This document shows positions 1 through 7,266 of a stretch of 17,998 nucleotides of DNA, piece by piece. The DNA is from CAZVCG01 sp964649675 (lineage in GTDB: Bacteria > Pseudomonadota > Alphaproteobacteria > UBA9219), in the NCBI GenBank assembly GCA_964649675.1, contig CAZYPX010000029.1, forward strand, positions 1 to 17,998, written 5' to 3'. The notes under the pieces were generated by a model that ran no database searches, had not been told where the DNA came from, and was given only the letters and a program-made list of their open reading frames with translations. Within the stretch, counting starts at the first letter, position 1; every line of letters starts with the position of its first letter. The translations under genes and the position numbers were made by a program.

Positions 1-1303
1 GCGCAATCTTCTCGGCCTGACGGTCTTTGAGCGGATCGACCCATTCCCATTTCGGGGCGATCCATTTGACCGCCGTGTATTGCACCGGATTTTTGGCAAA
101 GCCCGGCATGTCGAACACGCCCGCCAGAACGGCGGTCTCCATCCAACGCCGCCAGATCGGACGGCACATCTGAAACACCAGCGTGGCAAACTGGAACTGA
201 TCCAGCCGCCGCCGAAACTCGACAGTGCCCGCGCGGATGCTGGAATAATTGGCGGCTTTTAGATCGCCCGTGACGTTCGTGTAGGGAATACCCATGGCAG
301 CGCAAACCGCCAGAAGCGTTCGGTACTGGAACATCTCGTAAGACCCGCCGACATCGGCTGGGCTTGAAAACTTGATATCCTCGCCGGGCAGAAGTACCTG
401 CATCGTGCCGGGAGACAGCCCCGCGATGGCTGCGCCGGTTTCGTCCGCCGCGCCTTCGCCCATCATATTGTCTTCCGGCGCGTTCTTCGTGATGAAGCCC
501 GCGAACAAGGCCGCGACCTTCTTGCGATCCAGTTCCGCGTCGTCGTACTGGTCGAGCAGATAAAGCTTCACCAGCGCGGGCGATATCCACGGCACGCCGC
601 GTATCTGGCCCGGACGTTCGGGACGATAGATGTGGAGGATTTCCGATGCCGGAACGCGGACAATCTCGCCCTTGTTGCTTTGATCTGTGCTGTCGCCCGG
701 ATGTTTGCGATAGAAATGATAGGCCACGCGCTGGCCGATGGGATTGAACTCGATCCCGCAGCGCACGGGATTGCCCGTGGGGCCGATGTCAATCTTCGTC
801 AATGGCAGCATCTCGGCCTCAAGAAGCTGCAATTGCAACGGAACGGTCAGGCCGTCTCGTGGCAAGCGTGGGCGGAAGCGGATGAAACATTCGCCAGCCT
901 CGAACATGGCGCGTACAGCCAGCGCCTGAAGCCCGTAAAAGTCCGTGAGGCCATCCGCGTCGGCTTCGTCCGTCCATGCCAGCCATGTTTTCTGAATTTG
1001 ATCCTTGAGCGCCTGATCGGCGACAAGGCTGGATGGCTTAACACCTGCACCGACGGCATTCGCCACAAAACTTTCGCACGCGTTTGAGGCGTAAGGGTTC
1101 GAGCGCACAATCTGCCGCGCCCTCGCACGCAAGAGATCGCCGCCTGCCGCAAGAAGTCCGTTTATGTTTTCCTGCGTCGCCCGCCACGCCACCAGCCGCC
1201 GCTGCGCCATCGCGCCCTCGAAGCCGCCCATGAGCGCGGACGCGGACAAGCGTCCGGTGGCGGCGTATTTGACCGCCGCACCGATGCGAGAAAAGACGTT
1301 CAT
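1..1303 (-). CDS. Phage portal protein, lambda gpB family (3' end cut by window edge)
   Basis: Forms the dodecameric ring at the capsid vertex through which DNA is packaged and to which the tail connector attaches. The minus-strand frame is open from the ATG at 1303 to base 1, about 434 codons, so the C-terminus lies outside the window. The lambda gpB-type portal is about 530 residues, so roughly 100 are missing. Family marks I recognise are an N-terminal RQIVRSNPYASNACESFVANAVGAG-like stretch, the IEFNPIGQRVAYHFYRKHPG segment, VPASEILHIYRPERPGQIRG, and the YSSIRAGTVEFRRRLDQFQ segment near residue 370. The start overlaps the stop of the upstream gpW gene (TGATG), which indicates translational coupling. 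Neighbours (gpW, GpA terminase) are in lambda order. Identification is confident. Confidence 0.95.
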   Translation of the reverse strand, partial: MNVFSRIGAAVKYAATGRLSASALMGGFEGAMAQRRLVAWRATQENINGLLAAGGDLLRARARQIVRSNPYASNACESFVANAVGAGVKPSSLVADQALKDQIQKTWLAWTDEADADGLTDFYGLQALAVRAMFEAGECFIRFRPRLPRDGLTVPLQLQLLEAEMLPLTKIDIGPTGNPVRCGIEFNPIGQRVAYHFYRKHPGDSTDQSNKGEIVRVPASEILHIYRPERPGQIRGVPWISPALVKLYLLDQYDDAELDRKKVAALFAGFITKNAPEDNMMGEGAADETGAAIAGLSPGTMQVLLPGEDIKFSSPADVGGSYEMFQYRTLLAVCAAMGIPYTNVTGDLKAANYSSIRAGTVEFRRRLDQFQFATLVFQMCRPIWRRWMETAVLAGVFDMPGFAKNPVQYTAVKWIAPKWEWVDPLKDRQAEKIA

Positions 1304-1509
1304 CAGAGATCCTTGTCCGCGTAAATCTTGATCCGGCGTGTCTGGACTTCGCCGTTCTCCCGCGCCAACGCCGCTTCGACATCATTCAGCGCCGATTTCA
1401 GATCGGCCATCGAGCGATACTCCACCGTCTTTCCGTCATAGGAGAGACGCAGGACGCCGCTTGCGATGGCTTGCCGTAAGGCATCACGTTGAGCTAGTGT
1501 GTAAGTCAT
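1303..1509 (-). CDS. gpW-like head-tail joining protein
   Basis: Small neck protein that in lambda plugs the filled head below the portal and provides the platform for gpFII and tail joining. The product from the ATG at 1509 is 68 residues, the same length as lambda gpW. It keeps the layout of a helical N-terminus (LAQRDALRQAIASG), a beta hairpin (GKTVEYRSMADLKSAL) and a second helix ending in a basic tail. I chose 1509 although the frame stays open further upstream, because that extension would run through the divergent gene at 1531 and the 68-residue form matches the family. No strong ribosome-binding site precedes it. Its stop overlaps the portal start. The 21-bp gap to the divergent gene at 1531 leaves little room for a promoter, so it is probably transcribed from upstream through the inserted gene. 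Confidence 0.85.
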   Translation of the reverse strand: MTYTLAQRDALRQAIASGVLRLSYDGKTVEYRSMADLKSALNDVEAALARENGEVQTRRIKIYADKDL

Positions 1510-1530
1510 TGCTTTTACTATGAGGTTGTT

Positions 1531-2073
1531 ATGGCTTCTCAATCGACACTTCTTGGCGCTGCAGGCGAACACTTCGTAATGTCTGAACTTCTTCGTCGCG
1601 GATACATAGCTGCGCTCGCGCCGCAAGGCGTTCCCAATACAGATATCGTTGTGACAGACCTCGAAGGACATCGCCTGTGTTCAATTCAGGTCAAGACGCG
1701 CAGACAAATCGGATCCGATGGCGGGTGGCACATGAAGCCCAAACATACCGATATTAAAGGCGATCACTTGTTTTACTGTTTCGTCGATATGGGCAAAACG
1801 TTTGAGGATCAGCCCCAGATTTATATTTTGCCGAGCGACGTCGTAGCGGATGTTATCAAGACGACCCATCAGTACTGGCTGGCCAAGCCCGGAAAGAATG
1901 GGCAAGCGCATAAAGATTCGAACGTTCGGCGCTTGTTGCCAGATTATTCCCGCTTGTATGGAAGCGACAAAACAAAGTACGGAACAGGATGGCTCGAAAA
2001 ATACAAAAACGCATGGAACTTGCTTAATCTTGAGCCAGCCAGTCCCGACACCGAAACAGCAGAGACAGCTTAA
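1531..2073 (+). CDS. PD-(D/E)XK nuclease-like protein inserted in the packaging operon
   Basis: 180 residues, plus strand, with GAGG seven bases before the ATG. The N-terminal part resembles the restriction-endonuclease-like fold: a helix with Glu13 (GAAGEHFVMSELLRRGY), then NTDIVVTD with Asp38, then the strand SIQVKTRR giving Gln53-x-Lys55. That is an E...D...QxK arrangement typical of PD-(D/E)XK variants such as DUF4365-like or Holliday-resolvase-like proteins. The C-terminal half, rich in Trp, Tyr and Lys, is not recognised. The gene lies between large terminase and gpW on the opposite strand to both. Its stop overlaps the terminase stop (TTAA), and its start is 21 bp from the gpW start. 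This position suggests a moron (accessory cargo), perhaps a nuclease for defence or DNA processing. Function is inferred from fold motifs only. Confidence 0.75.
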   Translation: MASQSTLLGAAGEHFVMSELLRRGYIAALAPQGVPNTDIVVTDLEGHRLCSIQVKTRRQIGSDGGWHMKPKHTDIKGDHLFYCFVDMGKTFEDQPQIYILPSDVVADVIKTTHQYWLAKPGKNGQAHKDSNVRRLLPDYSRLYGSDKTKYGTGWLEKYKNAWNLLNLEPASPDTETAETA

Positions 2074-3962
2074 ACATAACTGCTCCTGATCACGCGCCGC
2101 GCTGGTGGTTGCGGCGCTGACGTTTTGATTGTTTCCTGCGCAGGTGCTTCTTTCTTTCTCCCAAGCGCTTCCTCAAGCCGATCCCAGATCGCGTCCGTAA
2201 ATCTGTCGATCCCGTAGGCTGCTGCCGCCGCACGGGCATAGACGCGGCAATCGAGAGCCTCGTTGCGTTCGTACACCTTGTGCCACTCGCGGCGCGGAAA
2301 GCCGCGTGGGTCTTTTTTCGTTACCAGCCGCTCCGCCGTCAGCTGCCTAAAATACTCTTCGGGATATTTTGGGAAGTGGCAAAAACCGATAGGAAAGCCT
2401 TCGCCTTGTTCCATCTGCTCGTCTGTCGGTCTGTCCTTGCGAAGCCAGCCGTAAAGCTCGGACTTGCAAAAGGAGGATCCAACTGGCCAGATCAACAACC
2501 CACGTCGCTTGCGTTTGCCCTTAGTCGTTACGTCCGCATGGCTCGGCAAGCCGATGGCCGCGCCGAGACCGTGAACGCCTTTGATCGCTAGGACGCGGTC
2601 GCCCTGTTTGCCACGCACCCAGTCATAGACCTGCGACGTGTAATGCCCGCCCGTATCGATGGCGACCTTGACGATACCAAGCCGTGCGCCGCTGTCGTGC
2701 GTAAAGCTTTCTTCCAAAACGGCGTCCAATGCTTTCCACACATCCTTGTCGGACGGCTTGCCCTGTAGAACACGATAATCGACCGACCAGCTTTTGCGGT
2801 CACGACCCCATGCGACGACTTCAAGTTCAAGCCTGTCATCCTGTACGTCCACGCCACCAGTCAGGAGCAATCCTCCGGCAGGAACCGTGCAAAGCCGATA
2901 GTTCTCGCGGCGATCATAAAGCCTTTGCCATTCCGGCGCTTCTCCACTTTCAGTCCACGTCCGCGCCTCGATGGTGTTGACATAGACCTTCATGGCCGCA
3001 TCGTCGCGGGCGGCGATCTTGCGTTCTGCGATCTGATGCCATGTCAGCCACGGGCTATAGAGCCCCGACAGATGAAACCCCGCCGCTTTTCCTGCGCCGG
3101 GTTCCTCGGCCCGCCATTCGCCTTGGCCGTTCATCCAGCGTTTTTTGTGGCTCGGGATGCCGCAGCCACAAGCGGAGCAAAAGTACGAAGCCGTCTCCGG
3201 CTTGCCTTTTTCCCATTGCAGGCGCTTTTCTTCCAATATCTGATAGTCGCCGCATTCTGGGCATGGAACCCAAAAGCGCCGTTTGTCGGACTTTTCGTAT
3301 TCCAGTTCGATCCGGCTGAAGCCCTGAATGGTCGGCGTCGAGACCAGAAAGATTTTCCGGTTTGCAAACGTGATCGTGCGCTGCGTGGCGAGGCCCACCG
3401 GATCGCCTTCGCCGTCCACGTCAAAATCGTAAGCGTCCACTTCGTCAAGAAACAGATACCGCACCGGCATGGAGCGAAGCCCCACCGCGCTGTTTGCGCC
3501 GGTCATGACAAGGATCCCGCCCGGAAACTCCTTGCTTTGAACCGTGTTGCCGCTGTCCTTGGCACGTGCCTGCTTGACGCGCTCTCGCAAAACGGGCGTG
3601 CTGTCGATTAGTGCCGCGACGCGCTGCTTCGACCAGCGTTTGGCCATCTCCACCGTCGGCTGTACCGCGAGCATAGGCCCCGGCGCATGATGGATGACAT
3701 AGCCGATCCAGTTATTGCCCGCCTCAGTCCCGCCGATCTGCGCGCCTTTCATGAATACGACCCGCTCGACGGGTGAAGACGGCGACAGGCAGTCCATAAT
3801 CTCTTTCAGGTACGGCGTACGCTCCGTCCGCCATGGCCCAGGTTCGCCAGAGGCCGTTTGCGAGAGAAATCTATGCGCGTCCGACCATTCCGAAACCGTC
3901 AGGCGCGGGTCTGGCCGCAGCGCTAGGGCAGCATGCGCCAAGCATTCCTGTAATGAATCCAT
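2070..3962 (-). CDS. Phage terminase large subunit, GpA family
   Basis: ATPase and endonuclease that cuts concatemeric DNA and pumps it into the prohead through the portal. It has 630 residues, about the usual length (lambda gpA 641). Visible features are a Walker A-like KGAQIGGTE at 72-80, Walker B YLFLDEVD at 169-176, and the STPTIQGFSRIE coupling motif near 208-219. A zinc-binding set follows, CPEC (234-237) and CSAC (262-265), as in GpA proteins. The nuclease domain has GVDVQDDRLELEV with candidate catalytic Asp372 and VAIDTGGHY with Asp436. The ATG at 3962 has no clear ribosome-binding site, and a TTG seven codons in is an alternative. Upstream on the same strand are the unknown gene at 5335-4904 and the small subunit. 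The 3' end touches the convergent gene at 1531-2073. Confidence 0.97.
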   Translation of the reverse strand: MDSLQECLAHAALALRPDPRLTVSEWSDAHRFLSQTASGEPGPWRTERTPYLKEIMDCLSPSSPVERVVFMKGAQIGGTEAGNNWIGYVIHHAPGPMLAVQPTVEMAKRWSKQRVAALIDSTPVLRERVKQARAKDSGNTVQSKEFPGGILVMTGANSAVGLRSMPVRYLFLDEVDAYDFDVDGEGDPVGLATQRTITFANRKIFLVSTPTIQGFSRIELEYEKSDKRRFWVPCPECGDYQILEEKRLQWEKGKPETASYFCSACGCGIPSHKKRWMNGQGEWRAEEPGAGKAAGFHLSGLYSPWLTWHQIAERKIAARDDAAMKVYVNTIEARTWTESGEAPEWQRLYDRRENYRLCTVPAGGLLLTGGVDVQDDRLELEVVAWGRDRKSWSVDYRVLQGKPSDKDVWKALDAVLEESFTHDSGARLGIVKVAIDTGGHYTSQVYDWVRGKQGDRVLAIKGVHGLGAAIGLPSHADVTTKGKRKRRGLLIWPVGSSFCKSELYGWLRKDRPTDEQMEQGEGFPIGFCHFPKYPEEYFRQLTAERLVTKKDPRGFPRREWHKVYERNEALDCRVYARAAAAAYGIDRFTDAIWDRLEEALGRKKEAPAQETIKTSAPQPPARRVIRSSYV

Positions 3963-4005
3963 GGATAACGTTTTTCAGATTGCCAGAACTTTCAGAAATG
4001 CTATC

Positions 4006-4028
4006 TTGGCGGCGGTTCTTTCCGCCAA
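4006..4028. other. Hairpin in the divergent region between large terminase and the 4148 gene
   Basis: TTGGCGG (4006-4012) pairs perfectly with CCGCCAA (4022-4028) around a nine-base loop. There is no T-tract on either side, so it does not look like an intrinsic terminator. It lies in the 185-bp space between two divergent starts (3962 leftward, 4148 rightward) and may be a protein-binding or RNA structure. No convincing promoter could be picked there by eye. Confidence 0.3.
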
Positions 4029-4147
4029 ACCTGCTGCCGGGTTAAAGCGAAAAATCAGCGACCCTGATTTCAGTCTTTCATGCGGCCTTCACTTTCAAGG
4101 TCGATGCGTAATCGGCAGACATCGATCCCTCAGAAAGGTTGGCGGCA

Positions 4148-4903
4148 ATGACTCTCTTTTTTATCACCCCACTTATGCTCAAACGCGCGAAGCAGCGGCT
4201 TCGTCCCATATTTCCCGGCGTCAAGTCTTCGCATCTCTCCGAAGCCATGGCAGCCGCTTTGGGATATAAAACGCACGCGGCTGTTCTTAAATATGCCGAA
4301 GCGTTTGTTCCAGGAGAGGACTTTCTGGAAGTTATTGGCATCAACGAGGACGCTTTCTATGAGCGGCTTCAAAGCCTCGGCGCGTCTTTTGTCGAAGCTT
4401 CGGGCGGGAGCCTTTTTGAACAGCCAGTGCATCCGCATTATCTTCCGTCTTTGTTTAATGGGGACGGGTTTGACACCAACTATGTGAGACCGAAAGCCAA
4501 GGCGTGGCGTAACCTTATGGTCGCAGCCATCAACGCCGGAATTGAACAAGGTCTGTTTTCACTGAGCAAAGACGACAATCGTTGGTCGGAAACGGATCCC
4601 TACAAAGGCTATGTCTATAAGTTCTCCTTCATCGGCTTTCCTTCACTTTGCTGCGTAAAGAACGCAGGAGGCGGCGTTCTTTCCTTGCATGCCGCTGTCT
4701 TTCCCGAGCCTGATGCAGAGCAATGGCTGTTTCTGCCGCAGCTCGGGCTGAGCGGCGGCGAGGCTTACGGCATGGGTTGGCTTGAGCGAGAGAAAGAAGC
4801 ACGTCTGGCAACCTTCATGGGTTTCTTCAAGGCGAGGAAGAATGTTCTGTCGATCCTTGAAAAAGCGGAAAATCTTTCTCCTCAAGGCTATCGCGACCAA
4901 TAA
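4148..4903 (+). CDS. Hypothetical protein, paralogue of the 5335-4904 gene with an extra N-terminal domain
   Basis: 251 residues from the ATG at 4148, preceded by AAAGG at 4134-4138. A TTG at 4139 is an alternative with worse spacing. The family is not recognised. The N-terminal ~110 residues include a helical segment, SHLSEAMAAALGYKTHAAVL, which resembles the short helical module (S-x-A-x-LGYxxxxxL) at the head of several phage and plasmid proteins. The C-terminal ~135 residues, from KAKAWRNLMVAAINAGIEQGLFS to GYRDQ, are clearly homologous to the neighbouring minus-strand gene. It sits on the plus strand inside a minus-strand packaging operon, divergent from large terminase and stop-to-stop with its paralogue with no spacer. 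No membrane segment or catalytic motif is evident. Confidence 0.75.
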   Translation: MTLFFITPLMLKRAKQRLRPIFPGVKSSHLSEAMAAALGYKTHAAVLKYAEAFVPGEDFLEVIGINEDAFYERLQSLGASFVEASGGSLFEQPVHPHYLPSLFNGDGFDTNYVRPKAKAWRNLMVAAINAGIEQGLFSLSKDDNRWSETDPYKGYVYKFSFIGFPSLCCVKNAGGGVLSLHAAVFPEPDAEQWLFLPQLGLSGGEAYGMGWLEREKEARLATFMGFFKARKNVLSILEKAENLSPQGYRDQ

Positions 4904-4922
4904 TCAGCGATGATCGCGGTAA
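4884..4922. repeat. Imperfect inverted repeat at the junction of two tail-to-tail paralogues
   Basis: The left arm GGCTATCGCGACCA (about 4885-4898) and the reverse complement of the right arm TGATCGCGGTAACC (about 4911-4924) differ at only a few positions. The arms are the last codons of the two paralogues (GYRDQ and GYRDH), so the repeat reflects inverted duplication. It could also form a hairpin in transcripts from either side, but there is no strong T-run, so terminator function is uncertain. Confidence 0.5.
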
Positions 4923-5335
4923 CCTGTGGGTTCGATCTTTGCGCTGGAGATGATCGGAATAAGGTGCCTTCGGATGCGCAGTGACAGCGCGCCCTGCATG
5001 TAGGCTCCTATTTCCCGCTCCAGACAACCTGATGCGAAGGCCTCTCCCGCCCAGAAGCCCGCATTGCAAGAACGCACTCGTTCCTCTCCGCCTTCAGGCG
5101 GCTTGAGCGCGGCGCGTATGGACAATTCCCCGCAACCTATATCGCCGACATACCCCGAACAGGGCATACCCAGAAACTTGAAGCGGAAGACACAACCTTT
5201 GCGTTCTTCAACGCCAGGCCAACGGTTATCGTTCACGCGAAAAGAGAACAGTCCTTGCTCAAGCGCCGCGTTCGTTGCCGCGACGATCAAATTGCGCCAC
5301 GCTTTTGCGCGTTGCGATCTAAAATGGTTATTCAT
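4904..5335 (-). CDS. Hypothetical protein, short paralogue of the 4148-4903 gene
   Basis: 143 residues from the ATG at 5335, just after a GGAG at a short distance. A longer frame to 5383 would overlap the small terminase stop. Its whole length aligns with the C-terminal part of the 4148-4903 product: RAKAWRNLIVAATNAALEQGLFSF, then NDNRW, GCVFRFKFLGMP, a GGEAF/GLER-like centre (AGEAFASGCLEREI) and GYRDH at the end. It lacks the other protein's N-terminal ~110 residues. It reads with the packaging genes, starting 16 bases after the small terminase stop (5352), and is probably co-transcribed with them. The family is unknown. It may have arisen by partial inverted duplication, or the larger gene may have arisen by gain of a domain. 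Confidence 0.7.
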   Translation of the reverse strand: MNNHFRSQRAKAWRNLIVAATNAALEQGLFSFRVNDNRWPGVEERKGCVFRFKFLGMPCSGYVGDIGCGELSIRAALKPPEGGEERVRSCNAGFWAGEAFASGCLEREIGAYMQGALSLRIRRHLIPIISSAKIEPTGYRDHR

Positions 5336-5351
5336 TTCTCCGTCTCTTTTC

Positions 5352-5873
5352 CTATGGCATATCTCTGGGAAACGCGACCGCATCAGCTGCGTCCGTTAGG
5401 ATTTGTCGCAGCTCGGCGTCCAAAATTTCATGCACACGTTTGGGATCGGCTTCGGAAGCGAGTATTGGAGCTAGCCGATCCGGCAGATTCGACACACGGT
5501 CGCGCAAGACGCGCAGCGTGTTGAACCACGCGACCTTGACGCTGTCGGCACGAACAAGGACGCTGGACTTTTCCTCGTATTCCAGTTTGGCAAGACGTGC
5601 GAGATAGGCCTCCTTGATCGCGCGACTTTGCGCGTAGTTCGGGCCGCTGTTCGCAAGAGGCGGATCAACGGAACGTTCGGGCGCTTGCTCGATCTTCTTC
5701 GCTGGCTTTCGCTGCTGCGCGGGATCCGTGTTCTTCGTCCACGCAGCATCCGCTTTGTCGGGATCGATGGTGCCGTCGCTTTCTTTGACGATGCGGCCTG
5801 TCTTGATGGCCTTGAGCACGGCGACATGGCTGACGCCGCGGCGCTTGGCATAAGCGGAAGCTGATAATCCCAT
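5352..5873 (-). CDS. Terminase small subunit-like protein (Nu1 / 'elements of external origin' type)
   Basis: DNA-recognition subunit of the packaging terminase, which binds the cos or pac region and recruits the large subunit. It has 173 residues. The N-terminus is a helix-turn-helix (LSASAYAKRRGVSHVAVLKAI, residues 3-23) followed by a short winged part, a basic linker (QQRKPAKKIEQ) and a helical C-terminal domain: SRAIKEAYLARLAKLEYEEKSS, then VLRDRVSNLPDRLAPILA. This is the standard architecture of small terminase proteins paired with GpA. It is the first gene of the leftward packaging group. Upstream is a 115-bp divergent region shared with the DUF3489 gene. No strong ribosome-binding site precedes the ATG at 5873. 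Confidence 0.88.
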   Translation of the reverse strand: MGLSASAYAKRRGVSHVAVLKAIKTGRIVKESDGTIDPDKADAAWTKNTDPAQQRKPAKKIEQAPERSVDPPLANSGPNYAQSRAIKEAYLARLAKLEYEEKSSVLVRADSVKVAWFNTLRVLRDRVSNLPDRLAPILASEADPKRVHEILDAELRQILTDAADAVAFPRDMP

Positions 5874-5930
5874 GGTTTCGTGTCATTTGATGATCCAATC
5901 GGGCCGAAGAAAGCCATCGGATTGCTCGGA

Positions 5931-5946
5931 ATTGAGTGGATATAAG
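5931..5946 (+). promoter_or_regulatory. Candidate promoter element ATTGAGTGGATA upstream of the DUF3489 gene
   Basis: ATTGAGTGGATATAAG contains a TATAAG -10-like hexamer at 5941-5946, 43 bases before the ATG at 5989. Nearly the same 12-mer (ATTAAGTGGATA) occurs at 6459-6470 before the next plus-strand gene. No good -35 box is seen, so the call rests on the repetition and the position. Confidence 0.35.
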
Positions 5947-5988
5947 CTGCGAATGAAGCGTTCATGGCTTGGAAAGGAGGACGTCATC

Positions 5989-6387
5989 ATGTCCAAAAAA
6001 CCAAGCAAAATCGCCAAATCCAAGCCAAAGACCATCGTCAAGGCGCCCGTCAAGGTCAAAGCCAACGGTTCAGCCAAGACGAGTAAAACGCTTGACGAAA
6101 GCAAACTGTCCAAGCCCATGCAGGCCGGATTTGCCGCCGTTGCAGCGATGAAGCCGGAAGCACAGGCGTCAGAAGGCCGCCTAACCAAACTTGTGCGTAT
6201 CAGCGAGCTTTTGAAGCGGCCCGAAGGCGCAACGCTTGATGAAATTCTCGAACTGACCGGTTGGAAAAAGCACACGGCCCGCGCCGCGATCTCACATGCG
6301 CTCAAGAAGAAACATGGTTACCACATCGTTTCCGACAAGCCGAAAGGCGGCAAACGCATCTACAAGATCACCGAACCGGAGCAATGA
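5989..6387 (+). CDS. DUF3489 domain protein
   Basis: 132 residues. The start is well fixed by GGAAAGGAGG (5971-5980), eight bases before the ATG. The first ~45 residues are very rich in Lys, Ser and Pro (KKPSKIAKSKPK-type), probably a flexible DNA-contacting tail. Residues ~60-128 form a winged-helix-like unit, RLTKLVRISELLKRPEGATLDEILELTGWKKHTARAAISHALKKKHGYHI, ending in GGKRIYKI. I recognise this as DUF3489, a small family common in alphaproteobacterial chromosomes and phages. Its function is not established and a DNA-binding role is inferred from the fold. The gene is divergent from the packaging genes, forms the start of a plus-strand island, and is followed directly by a strong terminator, so it is probably a single-gene unit. 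Confidence 0.85.
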   Translation: MSKKPSKIAKSKPKTIVKAPVKVKANGSAKTSKTLDESKLSKPMQAGFAAVAAMKPEAQASEGRLTKLVRISELLKRPEGATLDEILELTGWKKHTARAAISHALKKKHGYHIVSDKPKGGKRIYKITEPEQ

Positions 6388-6399
6388 AATGATCAACCC

Positions 6400-6440
6400 G
6401 CGTCGAACGATTATCAAATGATCGTTCGACGCTTTTCTTC
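6400..6440 (+). terminator. Rho-independent terminator of the DUF3489 gene
   Basis: A perfect 12-bp stem, GCGTCGAACGAT (6400-6411) with ATCGTTCGACGC (6421-6432), encloses a nine-base loop and is followed directly by TTTTCTTC. It begins 13 bases after the stop codon at 6387. This is the clearest intrinsic terminator in the window. Confidence 0.9.
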
Positions 6441-6458
6441 GCAATACGATGATCCCTT

Positions 6459-6472
6459 ATTAAGTGGATAAT
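6459..6472 (+). promoter_or_regulatory. Candidate promoter element ATTAAGTGGATA upstream of the 6530-7266 pair
   Basis: ATTAAGTGGATAAT lies between the terminator and the next start codon and contains GATAAT (6467-6472). It repeats 11 of 12 bases of the element at 5931-5942. Transcription of the next two genes would start here if the terminator is efficient. No clear -35 box is visible. Confidence 0.35.
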
Positions 6473-6529
6473 CTTGCGACGAAGAGCGATCATCACCATG
6501 TAATGAGAAACGCAATAACGGAGGGCAAA

Positions 6530-6745
6530 ATGCAAAACGCCATTCAAACCGCCATCGCCGCCAACCTCGCTGCCTTGTCGGAGCGGCTAAGCGAAGCTGC
6601 CGCGCTGGCCAAGGAAGCGCACGAAGCGATGGAGCAGGACAACCAGAACCTTGCTATCGGCACGGTGCTGGACTTCGAAAAACGATTGCCGGAAGCGCAA
6701 GCGCTCTTCGCCGCTGCGATGGCCCTGCATCGCGGCAACAACTGA
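6530..6745 (+). CDS. Small helical hypothetical protein
   Basis: 71 residues. The start at 6530 is supported by GGAGGG (6520-6525); the frame also has a farther upstream ATG at 6464 with no such site. The sequence is almost entirely alanine- and glutamate-rich helix (AANLAALSERLSEAAALAKEAHEAMEQDNQN), with heptad-like spacing that suggests a coiled coil. It has no cysteine and no membrane segment. It lies 11 bases upstream of the next gene, which has its own ribosome-binding site, so the two are probably one operon. The function is unknown. Confidence 0.7.
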   Translation: MQNAIQTAIAANLAALSERLSEAAALAKEAHEAMEQDNQNLAIGTVLDFEKRLPEAQALFAAAMALHRGNN

Positions 6746-6756
6746 GGGAGACAGCC

Positions 6757-7266
6757 ATGTCCGAAGAAATCTTCGTCCGCTTTGCCCGCAAACCCTTCCG
6801 CTTTGACGAAGTCACTGCGGCAGCCAGAGACACGAGCGAACCAGGCAGTCCCGTCAAGATTGCGGAGACAAAGGCCTTGAACGAGGAGGAATACGATGCC
6901 TTTACCAACTCACTGCTTCAAGATCGCGAATGGCTCGCAGGCAAAGGCGGATACCTTAATCTGAAACGCCAAGTGATTGAAGTCACCGCGCCGGATCGCC
7001 AGACGCTTTATGTTGATCCATCAGGCTCAAGCTACGGTCGTTATGTTGGCCTACGCGTGCCAACCCCCAGATGCCGCTATCCAGAAGTGCGCGTTTATCT
7101 TCTGGATCGCAGAGGCAGCGCGATGTCCATTATTAAACAGGCACATCGCGCCGCCCTTAAAGAGCGCGTACCAAAAGAGGATATCAACGCCTTCCTTGCC
7201 GAAGCGAAAGGCGGAAGTCGTGAACAGTTGCTTGCCGTCTGCGAACGCTGGTTTTTCTGCATTTAG
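6757..7266 (+). CDS. Conserved-looking phage or plasmid hypothetical protein
   Basis: 169 residues with GAGGGAG just upstream of the ATG. The central block EWLAGKGGYLNLKRQVIEVTAPDRQTLYVDPSGSSYGRYVGL looks like a conserved core I associate with accessory proteins of phages and plasmids, but I cannot name the family. The C-terminal half, from RAALKERVPKEDINAFL, is helical and ends in two aromatic residues and a cysteine (WFFCI). It is co-transcribed with the 6530 gene. Its stop TAG overlaps the stop of the convergent methyltransferase gene (7263-8489) by four bases, leaving no room for a terminator between them. Confidence 0.72.
   Translation: MSEEIFVRFARKPFRFDEVTAAARDTSEPGSPVKIAETKALNEEEYDAFTNSLLQDREWLAGKGGYLNLKRQVIEVTAPDRQTLYVDPSGSSYGRYVGLRVPTPRCRYPEVRVYLLDRRGSAMSIIKQAHRAALKERVPKEDINAFLAEAKGGSREQLLAVCERWFFCI

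Noticed and set aside
2925..3611. Plus-strand 228-codon open frame opposite large terminase
   Set aside because: It covers the conserved ATPase and zinc region of GpA on the other strand and shows no motif of its own.
3715..4269. Plus-strand open frame running through the terminase start into the 4148 gene
   Set aside because: It has no ribosome-binding site or domain and overlaps two better supported genes in other frames.
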